Origin: Brucella daejeonensis
GTDB lineage: Bacteria; Pseudomonadota; Alphaproteobacteria; Rhizobiales; Rhizobiaceae
Length of the DNA stretch: 62,427 nucleotides
Reading direction: 5' to 3'
Assembly (NCBI RefSeq): GCF_014199265.1
Contig: NZ_JACIJG010000018.1
Location: forward strand, 1-62,427
Shown here: positions 6,409-14,677 of the stretch, in pieces
Position numbering within the stretch: the stretch's first letter is position 1
Layout of the letters: each line of letters starts with the position of its first letter
Made by a program: the position numbers and the translations under genes
The notes under the pieces: generated by a model
Databases searched by the model: none
The model's input: only the letters and a program-made list of their open reading frames with translations
Told to the model about the DNA's origin: nothing

Positions 6409-7554
6409 ATGCCCTGGAGTAATCAGAATGGTGGTGGCGGCCCTTGGGGCGGCGGCGGCGATAATAACAACAATAATGGCGGCCCTTGGGGACAAGGACC
6501 GAAGGGGCCACGTGGCGGCGGCCAGAATACACCACCCGATCTTGAAGACATCCTGCGCAAGGGACAGGACCGGCTGAAGCGGGTTTTTCCCGGCGGTGGC
6601 GGCAAGAGCGGCAGCAATCGCGGCGTTCTTTTTCTCATCGGCGCTGCGATTTTGGGCTTTTGGGTTTTTCAGTCGGTCTATACCGTGCAGCCGGACGAAC
6701 TCGCAGTTGAATTGCGTTTCGGAAAGCCGAAAGACGAAGTGTCCGGGCCGGGCCTGCATTTCCATTGGTGGCCGATTGAAACCTATGAAAAGGCGCAGAT
6801 CGTCGAAAAGCAGATCAATATTGGCGGACAGGGCTCCCGGACCGCGACGCAGGGGCTTATGCTGACGGGCGACCAGAATATCGTCAATGTGCAGTTCTCG
6901 GTCCTCTACCGTGTTTCCGATCCGCGCGCCTATCTTTTCAACGTCGACAGCCCTGATGCCATGGTCCAGCAGGTGTCTGAAAGCGCGATCCGCGAGATCG
7001 TCGGTCGTCGTCCGGCGCAGGATGTTTTCCGTGATAACCGTTCGGCAATCGCAGCGAGTGTTCGCGACATTGTTCAGCAGACGCTCGACACTTATAAGAC
7101 CGGTATCCAGGTCAATGCGGTTTCCATCGAAGATGCCTCGCCGCCACGCGAAGTGGCCGATGCCTTCGACGAGGTGCAGCGTGCCGAACAGGATGAGGAC
7201 CGTTTTGTAGAGGAATCAAACCAGTATTCGAACCAGAAGCTCGGTCAGGCTCGCGGTGAAGCCGCACAGCTTCGCGAAGAAGCAGCCGCTTACAAGAATC
7301 GCGTCGTTCAGGACGCGGAAGGTGAGGCGCAGCGTTTCAGCTCGGTTATGAGTGAATACGAGAAGGCGCCGGAAGTAACGCGCAACCGTCTGTTCCTTGA
7401 AACAATGGAACAGGTGCTGAAGAGCACCAAGAAAGTCATCGTCGAACCCGGAAAGGATGTCGTGCCTTATCTGCCGCTGAACGAACTCATGCGCCAGCAG
7501 CCGCGCTCCGGTGTTAATGCGACCCAGACGACTCCGAGCGGAGGTAACCAGTAA
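6409..7554 (+). CDS. hflK: HflK, FtsH protease modulator
   Basis: HflK and HflC form a large membrane complex of SPFH/prohibitin type that encloses and regulates FtsH. The 381-residue protein has a Gly/Asn/Pro-rich cytoplasmic N-terminus (about residues 7-40), one membrane helix at about 72-91, and then the periplasmic SPFH domain with a long helical region rich in Glu, Ala and Arg (about 230-320). The ATG is preceded by GAGAGG; a GTG two codons earlier is possible. Its stop overlaps the hflC start (TAATG), so the two are translationally coupled. Confidence 0.95.
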   Translation: MPWSNQNGGGGPWGGGGDNNNNNGGPWGQGPKGPRGGGQNTPPDLEDILRKGQDRLKRVFPGGGGKSGSNRGVLFLIGAAILGFWVFQSVYTVQPDELAVELRFGKPKDEVSGPGLHFHWWPIETYEKAQIVEKQINIGGQGSRTATQGLMLTGDQNIVNVQFSVLYRVSDPRAYLFNVDSPDAMVQQVSESAIREIVGRRPAQDVFRDNRSAIAASVRDIVQQTLDTYKTGIQVNAVSIEDASPPREVADAFDEVQRAEQDEDRFVEESNQYSNQKLGQARGEAAQLREEAAAYKNRVVQDAEGEAQRFSSVMSEYEKAPEVTRNRLFLETMEQVLKSTKKVIVEPGKDVVPYLPLNELMRQQPRSGVNATQTTPSGGNQ

Positions 7555-8456
7555 TGGCTCAGAACAGGCTCCCGATCATTGGCGGCATCATTGCCGTTAT
7601 CGTTTTCCTGATTTACTCCGCCACGTTCATCGTATCCGAGCGCCAGCAGGCCATCGTGCTCCGCTTCGGTCAGATTGTTGATGTGAAGACGGAACCGGGC
7701 ATCTATTTCAAACTGCCCTTCGGCTTCCTCGATGCCGATACGGTGCAGATGATCGATGACCGTCTGCTGCGCTTCGATCTGGACGATATCCGCGTTCAGG
7801 TTTCCGGCGGCAAGTTTTATGATGTGGATGCGTTTCTGGTCTATCGCATCACCGATGCCCGCAAGTTCCGTCAAACGGTATCGGGCAGCACGCTTCTTGC
7901 CGAACAGCGCCTGCGCACACGTCTCGATGCATCGCTGCGTAGCGTTTACGGTCAGCGCGGTTTCGAAGCCGCTCTTTCGGAAGAGCGCGGCGACATGATG
8001 CGCGAGGTGCGTGACCAGCTTCGTCCCGATGCGACCTCGCTCGGTCTGACCATCGCGGATGTACGCATTCGTCGTACCGATCTGACTGCGGAAGTCTCAC
8101 AGCAGACCTATGACCGCATGAAGGCGGAACGCCTTGCCGAAGCAGAACGGCTGCGTGCACGCGGACGTGAAGCTGCCCAGCGTATTCGTGCCGTTGCCGA
8201 CCGTCAGGTTGTGGAAACGCTTGCCGAAGCGCGCAAGGAATCGGAAATCCTTCGCGGGGAGGGCGACGCGCAGCGCAGTGAAATCTTCGCGCGCTCCGCA
8301 AGCAAGGATCCCGGATTCTTCGCTTTCTACCGCTCGATGTCCGCTTATCGCGAAGCACTTCAAACTCCGGATACGACACTGGTTCTTTCGCCGGACTCGG
8401 AGTTCTTCAAGTTCTTCCGTGATGCTGGCGGCAAGCTGGCTACCCCGGCCCAGTAA
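7554..8456 (+). CDS. hflC: HflC, FtsH protease modulator
   Basis: This is the 300-residue partner of HflK. It has a single N-terminal membrane helix (about residues 5-25), then SERQQAIVLRFGQ, the start of the SPFH domain, and a charged coiled-coil region (about 180-245). Its start codon shares a base with the hflK stop. Next come a small DUF2065 membrane protein and a Do-type protease, a set seen together in many alphaproteobacteria and fitting envelope protein quality control. Confidence 0.95.
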   Translation: MAQNRLPIIGGIIAVIVFLIYSATFIVSERQQAIVLRFGQIVDVKTEPGIYFKLPFGFLDADTVQMIDDRLLRFDLDDIRVQVSGGKFYDVDAFLVYRITDARKFRQTVSGSTLLAEQRLRTRLDASLRSVYGQRGFEAALSEERGDMMREVRDQLRPDATSLGLTIADVRIRRTDLTAEVSQQTYDRMKAERLAEAERLRARGREAAQRIRAVADRQVVETLAEARKESEILRGEGDAQRSEIFARSASKDPGFFAFYRSMSAYREALQTPDTTLVLSPDSEFFKFFRDAGGKLATPAQ

Positions 8457-8473
8457 CTCCGGGTCAAACGCTC

Positions 8474-8659
8474 ATGAGCGATTTTCTAGCCGCCGTAGGT
8501 CTTCTCTTCGTTATCGAAGGGCTGCTCTACGGCGGCTTTCCTTATCTGGCCAAGAAGCTTGCCCGGGAGGCGAGCGAAGCGCCGGAAAGCGCGTTGCGTG
8601 TCGCGGGAATCGCGGCGCTTGCCATCGGCGTGGGCATTGTCTGGCTTGTCAGGGGATAA
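8474..8659 (+). CDS. DUF2065 small inner-membrane protein
   Basis: This 61-residue protein has two predicted membrane helices (about residues 3-24 and 42-59) joined by a short Lys/Glu loop, as in DUF2065 (YjeT-like) proteins. In E. coli yjeT also lies directly downstream of hflC, so context supports a link to the HflKC-FtsH complex. The molecular role is unknown. Confidence 0.85.
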   Translation: MSDFLAAVGLLFVIEGLLYGGFPYLAKKLAREASEAPESALRVAGIAALAIGVGIVWLVRG

Positions 8660-8779
8660 GCGGCGTTCCATCCGTTATTTCTTGCCTGTAATCTATGCTG
8701 AGCCGTAAACAGGCCGTATTTTGCAGCAATTTATTGCATGTCAAACGAGTGCAAGCAGACAGGAACGGAGCAGGGCTTC

Positions 8780-10342
8780 ATGGCAATCGCACCAAAGGCG
8801 GGATTTGCTCGCACCCTTTTCGCAACCGTGGCTTTGGGGGCGATGACCGTCACTGGCGCTCTGTCGGTGGGGACGCCTCCGGCAATTGCCGCACAGGGGC
8901 CAGCCTCGGTTGCCAATCTGGCGGAAGGGCTGCTTGATGCGGTTGTGAACATATCGACCTCTCAGACCGTCAAGGAAGACGGCGAGGGCGATGGTGCCGT
9001 GCCCATGCCGCAGGTGCCGGAAGGCTCTCCGTTCCAGGAATATTTCAAGGATTTCTTCGGCGATCAGAACGGAGCGCAGGGTGATGAATCGCGCAAGGTC
9101 CAGTCGCTTGGCTCCGGCTTCGTTATCGACGCGGAGAAGGGGTTTGTCGTTACCAACAATCACGTTATTGCCGATGCCGATGAAATCGAAGTCAACTTCA
9201 ACGATGGTTCCAAGCTGAAGGCCGAACTGGTCGGCAAGGACACAAAAACCGATCTGGCCGTCCTCAAGGTCGATCCGTCCAGACACAAGCTGAAGGCAGT
9301 GCAGTTCGGAAATTCGGAAAATGCGCGCATCGGCGACTGGGTTCTGGCCATTGGCAATCCGTTCGGCCTTGGCGGAACGGTGACCGCAGGCATCATTTCA
9401 GCGCGCAAGCGCGATATCAATTCCGGCCCGTATGACGACTTCATTCAAACCGACGCAGCCATAAACCGGGGTAATTCGGGCGGTCCGCTGTTCGATATGG
9501 ATGGCAAGGTTATCGGCATCAATACGGCGATCATTTCCCCGTCGGGCGGCTCCATCGGTATCGGCTTCGCCATCCCGACGGAAATGGCGGCCGGCGTCAT
9601 CGATCAGCTCAAGGAGTTCGGAGAGGTTCGCCGAGGCTGGCTTGGTGTGCGCATCCAGCCGGTGACGGAAGATATCGCACAGAGCCTGGGACTCAAGGAA
9701 GCCAAAGGTGCGCTGATTGCCGGACTGATTGAAAATTCCGGCGTCGACAACAAGGCTATCGAAGCAGGCGACGTCGTGATCCGTTATGAGGGCAAGCCGG
9801 TCGACGCGGCTCGTGACCTGCCGCGGCTCGTTGCCGAAAGCCCGGTTGGCAAGGAAGTCGAGATCGTTGTCGTTCGCCAGGGCGAGGAAAAGACCGTAAA
9901 GGTCAAGCTTGGCCGTCTGGTCGAGGACGACAAGAGCAGCGAAGCCACGACGGAAGATCAGGTTCCGCTCCCGGAAGGGGAGGATGGCGGGGGAGATATG
10001 CAAACGCCCGATACGCCGAAAAAGGAGCAGAAGAGCGATGCGGCTCCGAGCGTTCTCGGAATGAAGCTCAGCGAATTGAATGACGATGTCCGTGGTGAGT
10101 TCGGTATCGCCGAAGACGTGGAAGGGGTTGCGATCCTTTATGTCTCTCCCGGTTCCGCCGCTGGCGAAAAGCGTATTGAAACCGGCGATGTGATTGTCGA
10201 TATCGGGCAGGTGACGGTGAAGACGCCCGATGACGTGAAGAAGCGCATCGACGCTCTACGTCGTCAAGGACGCAAGAACGCGCTTCTGATGCTTGCTTCC
10301 CGTTCGGGCGAACTGCGTTTCGTAACCGTCCGGATCAATTGA
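8780..10342 (+). CDS. Do-family periplasmic serine protease (DegP/MucD type)
   Basis: This 520-residue heat-shock-type protease and chaperone degrades misfolded envelope proteins. The first 38 residues look like a signal peptide ending AIAA. The trypsin-like domain has His128 (TNNHVI), Asp158 (TDLAVLKV) and Ser233 (GNSGGPLF). Two PDZ domains follow (about 290-370 and 430-515), separated by a Glu/Asp/Pro-rich linker. The start is chosen at MAIAPKAG because it has a GGAG site and gives a clean signal peptide; an upstream in-frame start adds 14 residues without one. It lies last in the hflK-hflC-DUF2065 cluster, but a 120-bp gap could hold its own promoter. Confidence 0.93.
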   Translation: MAIAPKAGFARTLFATVALGAMTVTGALSVGTPPAIAAQGPASVANLAEGLLDAVVNISTSQTVKEDGEGDGAVPMPQVPEGSPFQEYFKDFFGDQNGAQGDESRKVQSLGSGFVIDAEKGFVVTNNHVIADADEIEVNFNDGSKLKAELVGKDTKTDLAVLKVDPSRHKLKAVQFGNSENARIGDWVLAIGNPFGLGGTVTAGIISARKRDINSGPYDDFIQTDAAINRGNSGGPLFDMDGKVIGINTAIISPSGGSIGIGFAIPTEMAAGVIDQLKEFGEVRRGWLGVRIQPVTEDIAQSLGLKEAKGALIAGLIENSGVDNKAIEAGDVVIRYEGKPVDAARDLPRLVAESPVGKEVEIVVVRQGEEKTVKVKLGRLVEDDKSSEATTEDQVPLPEGEDGGGDMQTPDTPKKEQKSDAAPSVLGMKLSELNDDVRGEFGIAEDVEGVAILYVSPGSAAGEKRIETGDVIVDIGQVTVKTPDDVKKRIDALRRQGRKNALLMLASRSGELRFVTVRIN

Positions 10343-10470
10343 CCCATCATTGAGATTGCCGGCAGAGCGGCATCGCGGAGAATTCCACGGTGCCGTTTTC
10401 GTTGCGATTTGAATCGCTTGGCGCCGCAATCTACGAAAAAGATTCAAGTTTTACTTCTGACGCGGCTGCG

Positions 10471-10488
10471 ACAGAAGGCGCCTTCTGT
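10471..10488. repeat. Perfect 18-bp palindrome
   Basis: ACAGAAGGCGCCTTCTGT is fully self-complementary and is followed by TT. It lies between the protease gene and the flavoprotein gene. It could end the protease transcript or be an operator; a zero-loop palindrome is not a typical terminator. Confidence 0.45.
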
Positions 10489-10539
10489 TTCACATGCGCG
10501 GAGTATGGTATGGACCGGCGCCATTTGGAGTAAGGTGAG

Positions 10540-11718
10540 TTGGAAACAGTCGATATTGCGATTATTGGCGCAGGCGCGGCGGGCATGATGTGTGCCACCG
10601 AAGCTGCAAAACGCGGGCGTTCGGTGTTGGTGGTAGACCACGCGAAGGCAGCAGGCGAAAAGATTCGCATATCGGGCGGAGGGCGCTGCAATTTCACCAA
10701 CATCCACGCAGGCCCGAAGAATTATCTCTCGCAAAATCCGCATTTCTGTATTTCTGCTCTCAGCCGCTACACGCAGCGTGATTTCATTGCACTGGTCGAG
10801 CAGCATCGCATTGCCTACCATGAAAAGACATTGGGGCAGCTTTTTTGCGATGGCTCGGCCTTACAGATCATCGAGATGCTTCTGAGCCAGATGAAGCGAT
10901 ACGGCGCTCGCCTGAAGCTCGCGTGCAGTGTCGAAAGGGTTGAGAAAACCCCGGATGGTTTTACGCTGCAATTGTCGGGTGGACCCGTACGTTGTCGGTC
11001 GCTGGTCGTTGCGTGCGGGGGGAAGTCAATTCCTAAAATGGGCGCAACGGGTTTCGGTTACGATATCGCTGCACAATTCGGCTTACGGGTCGTTGAAACA
11101 CGGCCAGCATTGGTGCCACTGACATTCGAACCCAACACGCTGGAACGGCTGAAGCCCCTGGCGGGCGTTGCGGTCGATGCTGTCGTCGCCTGCGGCAAGA
11201 CGAAATTTGCCGAGGCAATGCTTTTTACCCATCGCGGCATCAGCGGCCCTTCGATCCTGCAGATTTCCTCCTATTGGCGCGAGGGAGATGAAATCCGTGT
11301 TGCCATGCTGCCGGACACCGACATATTCGAGGCGCTGCGGGAGCAGCGCAAGCTAAATGGCAAGCAGGCACTACAGACCGCGCTGGCGCTTCACCTGCCG
11401 AAGAAACTCGCGCAGACCGTGGCGGAAGATATTGGCGCAGCGGGACATCTGGCCGATATGTCGGACAAGATGTTCCGTCGGGTAGAGGTTGCGATAAACG
11501 ACTGGCGCATCAAGCCTGCGGGGTCGGAAGGCTATCGCACGGCGGAAGTTACACTTGGCGGCGTCGATACGCGTGATCTCGATTCCAGAACCATGGAAGC
11601 CAAATCGGTTCCCGGCCTTTTCTTCATCGGCGAGGTGGTGGATGTCACCGGCTGGCTCGGCGGGTATAATTTCCAGTGGGCCTGGTCTTCCGGGTGGGCG
11701 GCTGGCCAAGCCATGTAA
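10540..11718 (+). CDS. HI0933-family FAD-dependent oxidoreductase
   Basis: This 392-residue flavoprotein belongs to the HI0933/YhiN family, whose substrate is not established. The N-terminal Rossmann motif is IIGAGAAGMMCATEAAKRG, followed by the family signature IRISGGGRCNFTN. The C-terminus has GLFFIGEVVDVTGWLGGYN, which closes the FAD site. The start is a TTG after GGAGTAAGGTGAG; no in-frame ATG lies near it, and the two nearby ATGs are out of frame. It converges with serB, with one base between the stops. Confidence 0.85.
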   Translation: METVDIAIIGAGAAGMMCATEAAKRGRSVLVVDHAKAAGEKIRISGGGRCNFTNIHAGPKNYLSQNPHFCISALSRYTQRDFIALVEQHRIAYHEKTLGQLFCDGSALQIIEMLLSQMKRYGARLKLACSVERVEKTPDGFTLQLSGGPVRCRSLVVACGGKSIPKMGATGFGYDIAAQFGLRVVETRPALVPLTFEPNTLERLKPLAGVAVDAVVACGKTKFAEAMLFTHRGISGPSILQISSYWREGDEIRVAMLPDTDIFEALREQRKLNGKQALQTALALHLPKKLAQTVAEDIGAAGHLADMSDKMFRRVEVAINDWRIKPAGSEGYRTAEVTLGGVDTRDLDSRTMEAKSVPGLFFIGEVVDVTGWLGGYNFQWAWSSGWAAGQAM

Positions 11719-11719
11719 T

Positions 11720-12619
11720 TTACTCCACAAAGTCCGTTTTCCGGTAACCCTGAATATAGAGGAGAGCAGTCAGATCGCCGTGGTCGATCCGCACCTTGGC
11801 TTGTGCCGCAACAGCCGGTTTTGCATGAAGGGCAACGCCGGTCCCCGCGAGTTGGATCATGCCAAGATCGTTCGCTCCGTCGCCAACTGCGATAGCGTCT
11901 TCAGGTGTCAGGCCAAGTCGGTCTGCGACCTCCACCAGTTTTTCGACCTTTGCTTCGCGGCCGAGAATGGGTTCCGTGACCTCGCCTGTCAGATGCGTGC
12001 CATCATCTACCAGCCTGTTGGCGCGTTCCTCGTTGAAGCCGATCATCTCCGCTATGCGATGGGTGAAAGACGTAAAGCCGCCCGAGACAAGAGCGGTATA
12101 AGAACCGAATTTGCGCATGGTGCGGACAAGTTCCGGGCCGCCGGGCATCAATGTGATACGGGTCGAAATGACTTTATCGATCACGGAAAGCGGCAAGCCC
12201 TTGAGCAAGGCAACCCGTTCGCGCAGGGCTGGCTCGAAGGCGATTTCACCATTCATGGCGCGTGCGGTGATCGCCGCCACGTGTTCCCGCAGCCCCGCTT
12301 CTTCCGCCAGTTCATCGATGCATTCCTGCTGGATCATGGTGGAATCCATGTCAGCAATCAGAATTTTCTTGCGCCGCCGCTCCTGTTCCTGCACGACCAC
12401 GTCGATGGGAGCGCCATCAAGTGAAGCGCGCAACAGGTGGCCTGCTTCTTCCGCGTCGATCCCCGATGGAAGCGCGATATCGCAGGCGATACCGTCGGCA
12501 AGCCAGTAAAGGCCGGTTGCATTCGCTGCCGCTGACGCTTTAATCCCCAGCGTCGGTGCAAGCGAGGCTTTCGCGGGATTGGCGATCAAGGTAGCGACGA
12601 GAGAAACCTGTTGAGACAT
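11720..12619 (-). CDS. serB: Phosphoserine phosphatase
   Basis: SerB performs the last step of serine synthesis, hydrolysing phosphoserine to serine. The 299-residue protein has an N-terminal ACT-like region (about 1-80) and a HAD phosphatase domain. The nucleophile motif is ADMDSTMI (Asp90, with Asp92 as acid/base), and later motifs are LVSGGFTSF and [11 protein letters not shown]. It is divergent from miaA, whose start is only 17 bp away, so the two promoters must overlap or lie within the genes. Confidence 0.95.
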   Translation of the reverse strand: MSQQVSLVATLIANPAKASLAPTLGIKASAAANATGLYWLADGIACDIALPSGIDAEEAGHLLRASLDGAPIDVVVQEQERRRKKILIADMDSTMIQQECIDELAEEAGLREHVAAITARAMNGEIAFEPALRERVALLKGLPLSVIDKVISTRITLMPGGPELVRTMRKFGSYTALVSGGFTSFTHRIAEMIGFNEERANRLVDDGTHLTGEVTEPILGREAKVEKLVEVADRLGLTPEDAIAVGDGANDLGMIQLAGTGVALHAKPAVAAQAKVRIDHGDLTALLYIQGYRKTDFVE

Positions 12620-12636
12620 GGAGAGCAGTTCCGGCG

Positions 12637-13563
12637 ATGAGTGAGGATGCGGTCACGAATGCAATCCTGATAGCTGGCCCAACGGCCAGCGGCAAGTCGG
12701 CACTTGCCATTCGTATGGCCAATGAGACTGGCGGCTTCATAGTCAATACCGATTCCATGCAGGTTTACGACATTCTCGACCTTCTGACGGCAAGGCCCGG
12801 CAAAGCCGATCTTGCGGCAGCGGAGCACCATCTCTACGGTCATGTCTCTCCATCGATATCCTATTCGACGGGACGGTGGCTGGAGGATGTGGCCGATCTC
12901 CTGTCTCGGCCCGAGGTGAAGGGGCGGACGCCGATTTTCGTCGGCGGTACGGGACTTTATTTTCGCGCGCTTCTGGGTGGCCTGTCGCAAATGCCGACAG
13001 TGCCGGAGAATGTCCGCGCCTATTGGCGAGACCGGATGCAGATGGACGGGCCGGAGCGTCTTCATCAGCTTCTCGTTGAGCGCGATCCGGAAATGGCGGC
13101 AATGCTGTTTCCTTCGGACAGCCAGCGCATCGTCCGGGCGCTCGAAGTTATGGAAGGTACGGGGAAATCTCTGCTCGCGTGGCAGAAGACGCAGGGACGC
13201 CCGCTGGTGGACGAAGCCTCCGCGCGCAAGGTTGTTCTCCTGCCCGAGAGGGCTTGGCTTGCCGAGCGGATCGCGAGGCGTTTTGCACTGATGTGGGACA
13301 ATGGCGCCATTGATGAGGTCAAGGCGTTGTTGGCGCTCGATCTCGATCCAACGCTTCCGGCGATGAAGGCAATCGGCGTGCGGGAAATCTCGGCGTTTCT
13401 GGAAGGTTCGATGTCGCGAGAGGAAGCTATAGAACGTTCAGTTATTGCCACACGGCAATATGCAAAGCGGCAGTCTACATGGTTCCGCAACCAACTCGAC
13501 GATCGCTGGTCCCTTTGTGCCAATTCCGACGATGCGTTCTCTCGCTTAACGACACCGAAATAA
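12637..13563 (+). CDS. miaA: tRNA dimethylallyltransferase
   Basis: MiaA transfers a dimethylallyl group to A37 of tRNAs that read UNN codons. The 308-residue protein starts with the P-loop [10 protein letters not shown] (residues 14-23). It then has NTDSMQVYD and [13 protein letters not shown], and near the C-terminus the tRNA-binding [19 protein letters not shown]. The C-terminus lacks zinc-finger extensions. It is followed after 40 bp by a diguanylate cyclase gene. Confidence 0.96.
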   Translation: MSEDAVTNAILIAGPTASGKSALAIRMANETGGFIVNTDSMQVYDILDLLTARPGKADLAAAEHHLYGHVSPSISYSTGRWLEDVADLLSRPEVKGRTPIFVGGTGLYFRALLGGLSQMPTVPENVRAYWRDRMQMDGPERLHQLLVERDPEMAAMLFPSDSQRIVRALEVMEGTGKSLLAWQKTQGRPLVDEASARKVVLLPERAWLAERIARRFALMWDNGAIDEVKALLALDLDPTLPAMKAIGVREISAFLEGSMSREEAIERSVIATRQYAKRQSTWFRNQLDDRWSLCANSDDAFSRLTTPK

Positions 13564-13603
13564 CTTGCTGGCACTTTCTGTGAATTGGGAGGCGGGCACG
13601 GCT

Positions 13604-14398
13604 ATGCGGTTCTATAAATCGGAGCGGGCATTTTTCATTCTGATCGTTTTAATGGCGGCGATCGGGGCGTTGCTTTATCGCACCCGTCTCGATATCGAAC
13701 AGTTGCACGATTTGCCGCTCGGCACGGCCGCCTCCGAACTGGTCGCGACGCTGGGACAGTGGAACCACGTGACGATATGGGCCGTGATCGCGACCATCGC
13801 CTGTGCGTTACTAAGCGTATACCTCCATATAGTGGTGGCAACTCTGCCGGGGCGTGGCAGGCTCGATTTCGTTGCGCAGGATCGTACCGGGCGGCCGGAT
13901 GTCTTCGATTATGCCGCGCTGACGGACAGTCTTACCGGTATGCAGAACAGGCGCTATTTCGATGAAGCGCTGAAGGAATATCTGGCACAATTCAACCGCA
14001 TTCAGCGCCCGGTCGGATTGATGATTATCGATCTCGACCGTTTCAGGACAATCAACGATACCCATGGGCGCAATATTGGTGATGTTGTGCTGCGGGAAGT
14101 GGCGGGCTGTCTCAGGGATCATACGCGCCAACACGATGTCGTCGCGCGGCTCGGCGGTGAAGAATTCGCGATCCTTGCGCGCAATATGGATGCGGAAAGA
14201 ATGACCAAACTTGCCGATCGTATCCGCAAGGCGATATCATTGCTGGAAATTGACCTGGGAGACAGAAAGCTGGGCGTCACCGCCAGCGTCGGCCTTGCTA
14301 TATGGCACCGGGGCGAGACGCCGAAAAACTTCTACCGGCGCGCAGACAAGATGCTCGATGCAGCAAAGGGTGCGGGTCGAAACCGTGTCTGTGTGTGA
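13604..14398 (+). CDS. Membrane-bound diguanylate cyclase (GGDEF)
   Basis: This 264-residue protein should make the second messenger cyclic di-GMP. It has two N-terminal membrane helices (about residues 9-25 and 57-79) enclosing a short periplasmic loop, then a GGDEF domain (about 105-264). The active-site loop is GGEEF (184-188), a functional variant. RQHD at 175-178 is five residues before it, which is the position of the RxxD product-inhibition site. There is no EAL domain. The start is set by GGGAGG 11 bp upstream; a longer in-frame form lacks a ribosome site. Confidence 0.92.
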   Translation: MRFYKSERAFFILIVLMAAIGALLYRTRLDIEQLHDLPLGTAASELVATLGQWNHVTIWAVIATIACALLSVYLHIVVATLPGRGRLDFVAQDRTGRPDVFDYAALTDSLTGMQNRRYFDEALKEYLAQFNRIQRPVGLMIIDLDRFRTINDTHGRNIGDVVLREVAGCLRDHTRQHDVVARLGGEEFAILARNMDAERMTKLADRIRKAISLLEIDLGDRKLGVTASVGLAIWHRGETPKNFYRRADKMLDAAKGAGRNRVCV

Positions 14399-14481
14399 CA
14401 GTTCCGGCAGTTCCCGGAGAAATAAAGTTATCATTCAAGGCGGGGAAGCCTAAGAAAATATCGCTGCGGCGTATTTATGCG

Positions 14482-14507
14482 TTGACGACGCCAAATCTGC
14501 CTATTAG
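14482..14507 (+). promoter_or_regulatory. Putative promoter of the ilv leader
   Basis: TTGACG (14482-14487) and TATTAG (14502-14507) are separated by only 14 bp, which is short. If TATTAG is the -10 element, transcription would start at about 14513-14516, just 3-6 nt before the leader peptide ATG. Confidence 0.45.
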
Positions 14508-14518
14508 TGTCCGCCACC

Positions 14519-14572
14519 ATGAACACGATTATTATTCTTGTGGTACGGGCGCGCATGGGCAGGATGGTGTAA
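14519..14572 (+). CDS. ilv operon leader peptide
   Basis: This 17-codon frame encodes MNTIIILVVRARMGRMV. The run Ile-Ile-Ile-Leu-Val-Val contains exactly the amino acids made by the downstream acetolactate synthase pathway, so slow translation when these are scarce would stall a ribosome here. No Shine-Dalgarno sequence precedes the ATG, and the putative promoter implies an almost leaderless start. Hairpins and a terminator follow before ilvB. Confidence 0.85.
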   Translation: MNTIIILVVRARMGRMV

Positions 14573-14627
14573 CCATCCGGCGAAAGCTCCCATGCGCGAA
14601 AGACAGGCTCCCTCGGGGGCCTTTTTT
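14551..14627 (+). terminator. Transcription attenuator of ilvB-ilvH
   Basis: GCGCATGGG (14551-14559) pairs perfectly with CCCATGCGC (14589-14597). Inside it GGATGG/CCATCC forms a small hairpin (14562-14578). AGGCTCC (14605-14611) pairs with GGGGCCT (14616-14622), followed by six T, a rho-independent terminator. The first arm overlaps the leader peptide codons, so ribosome position can decide which structure forms, as in classic amino acid attenuation. Confidence 0.85.
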
Positions 14628-14677
14628 ATTATCTAAAACCAGCTAAAACGACATGCAGACGAGACGGGAAGAGAACA

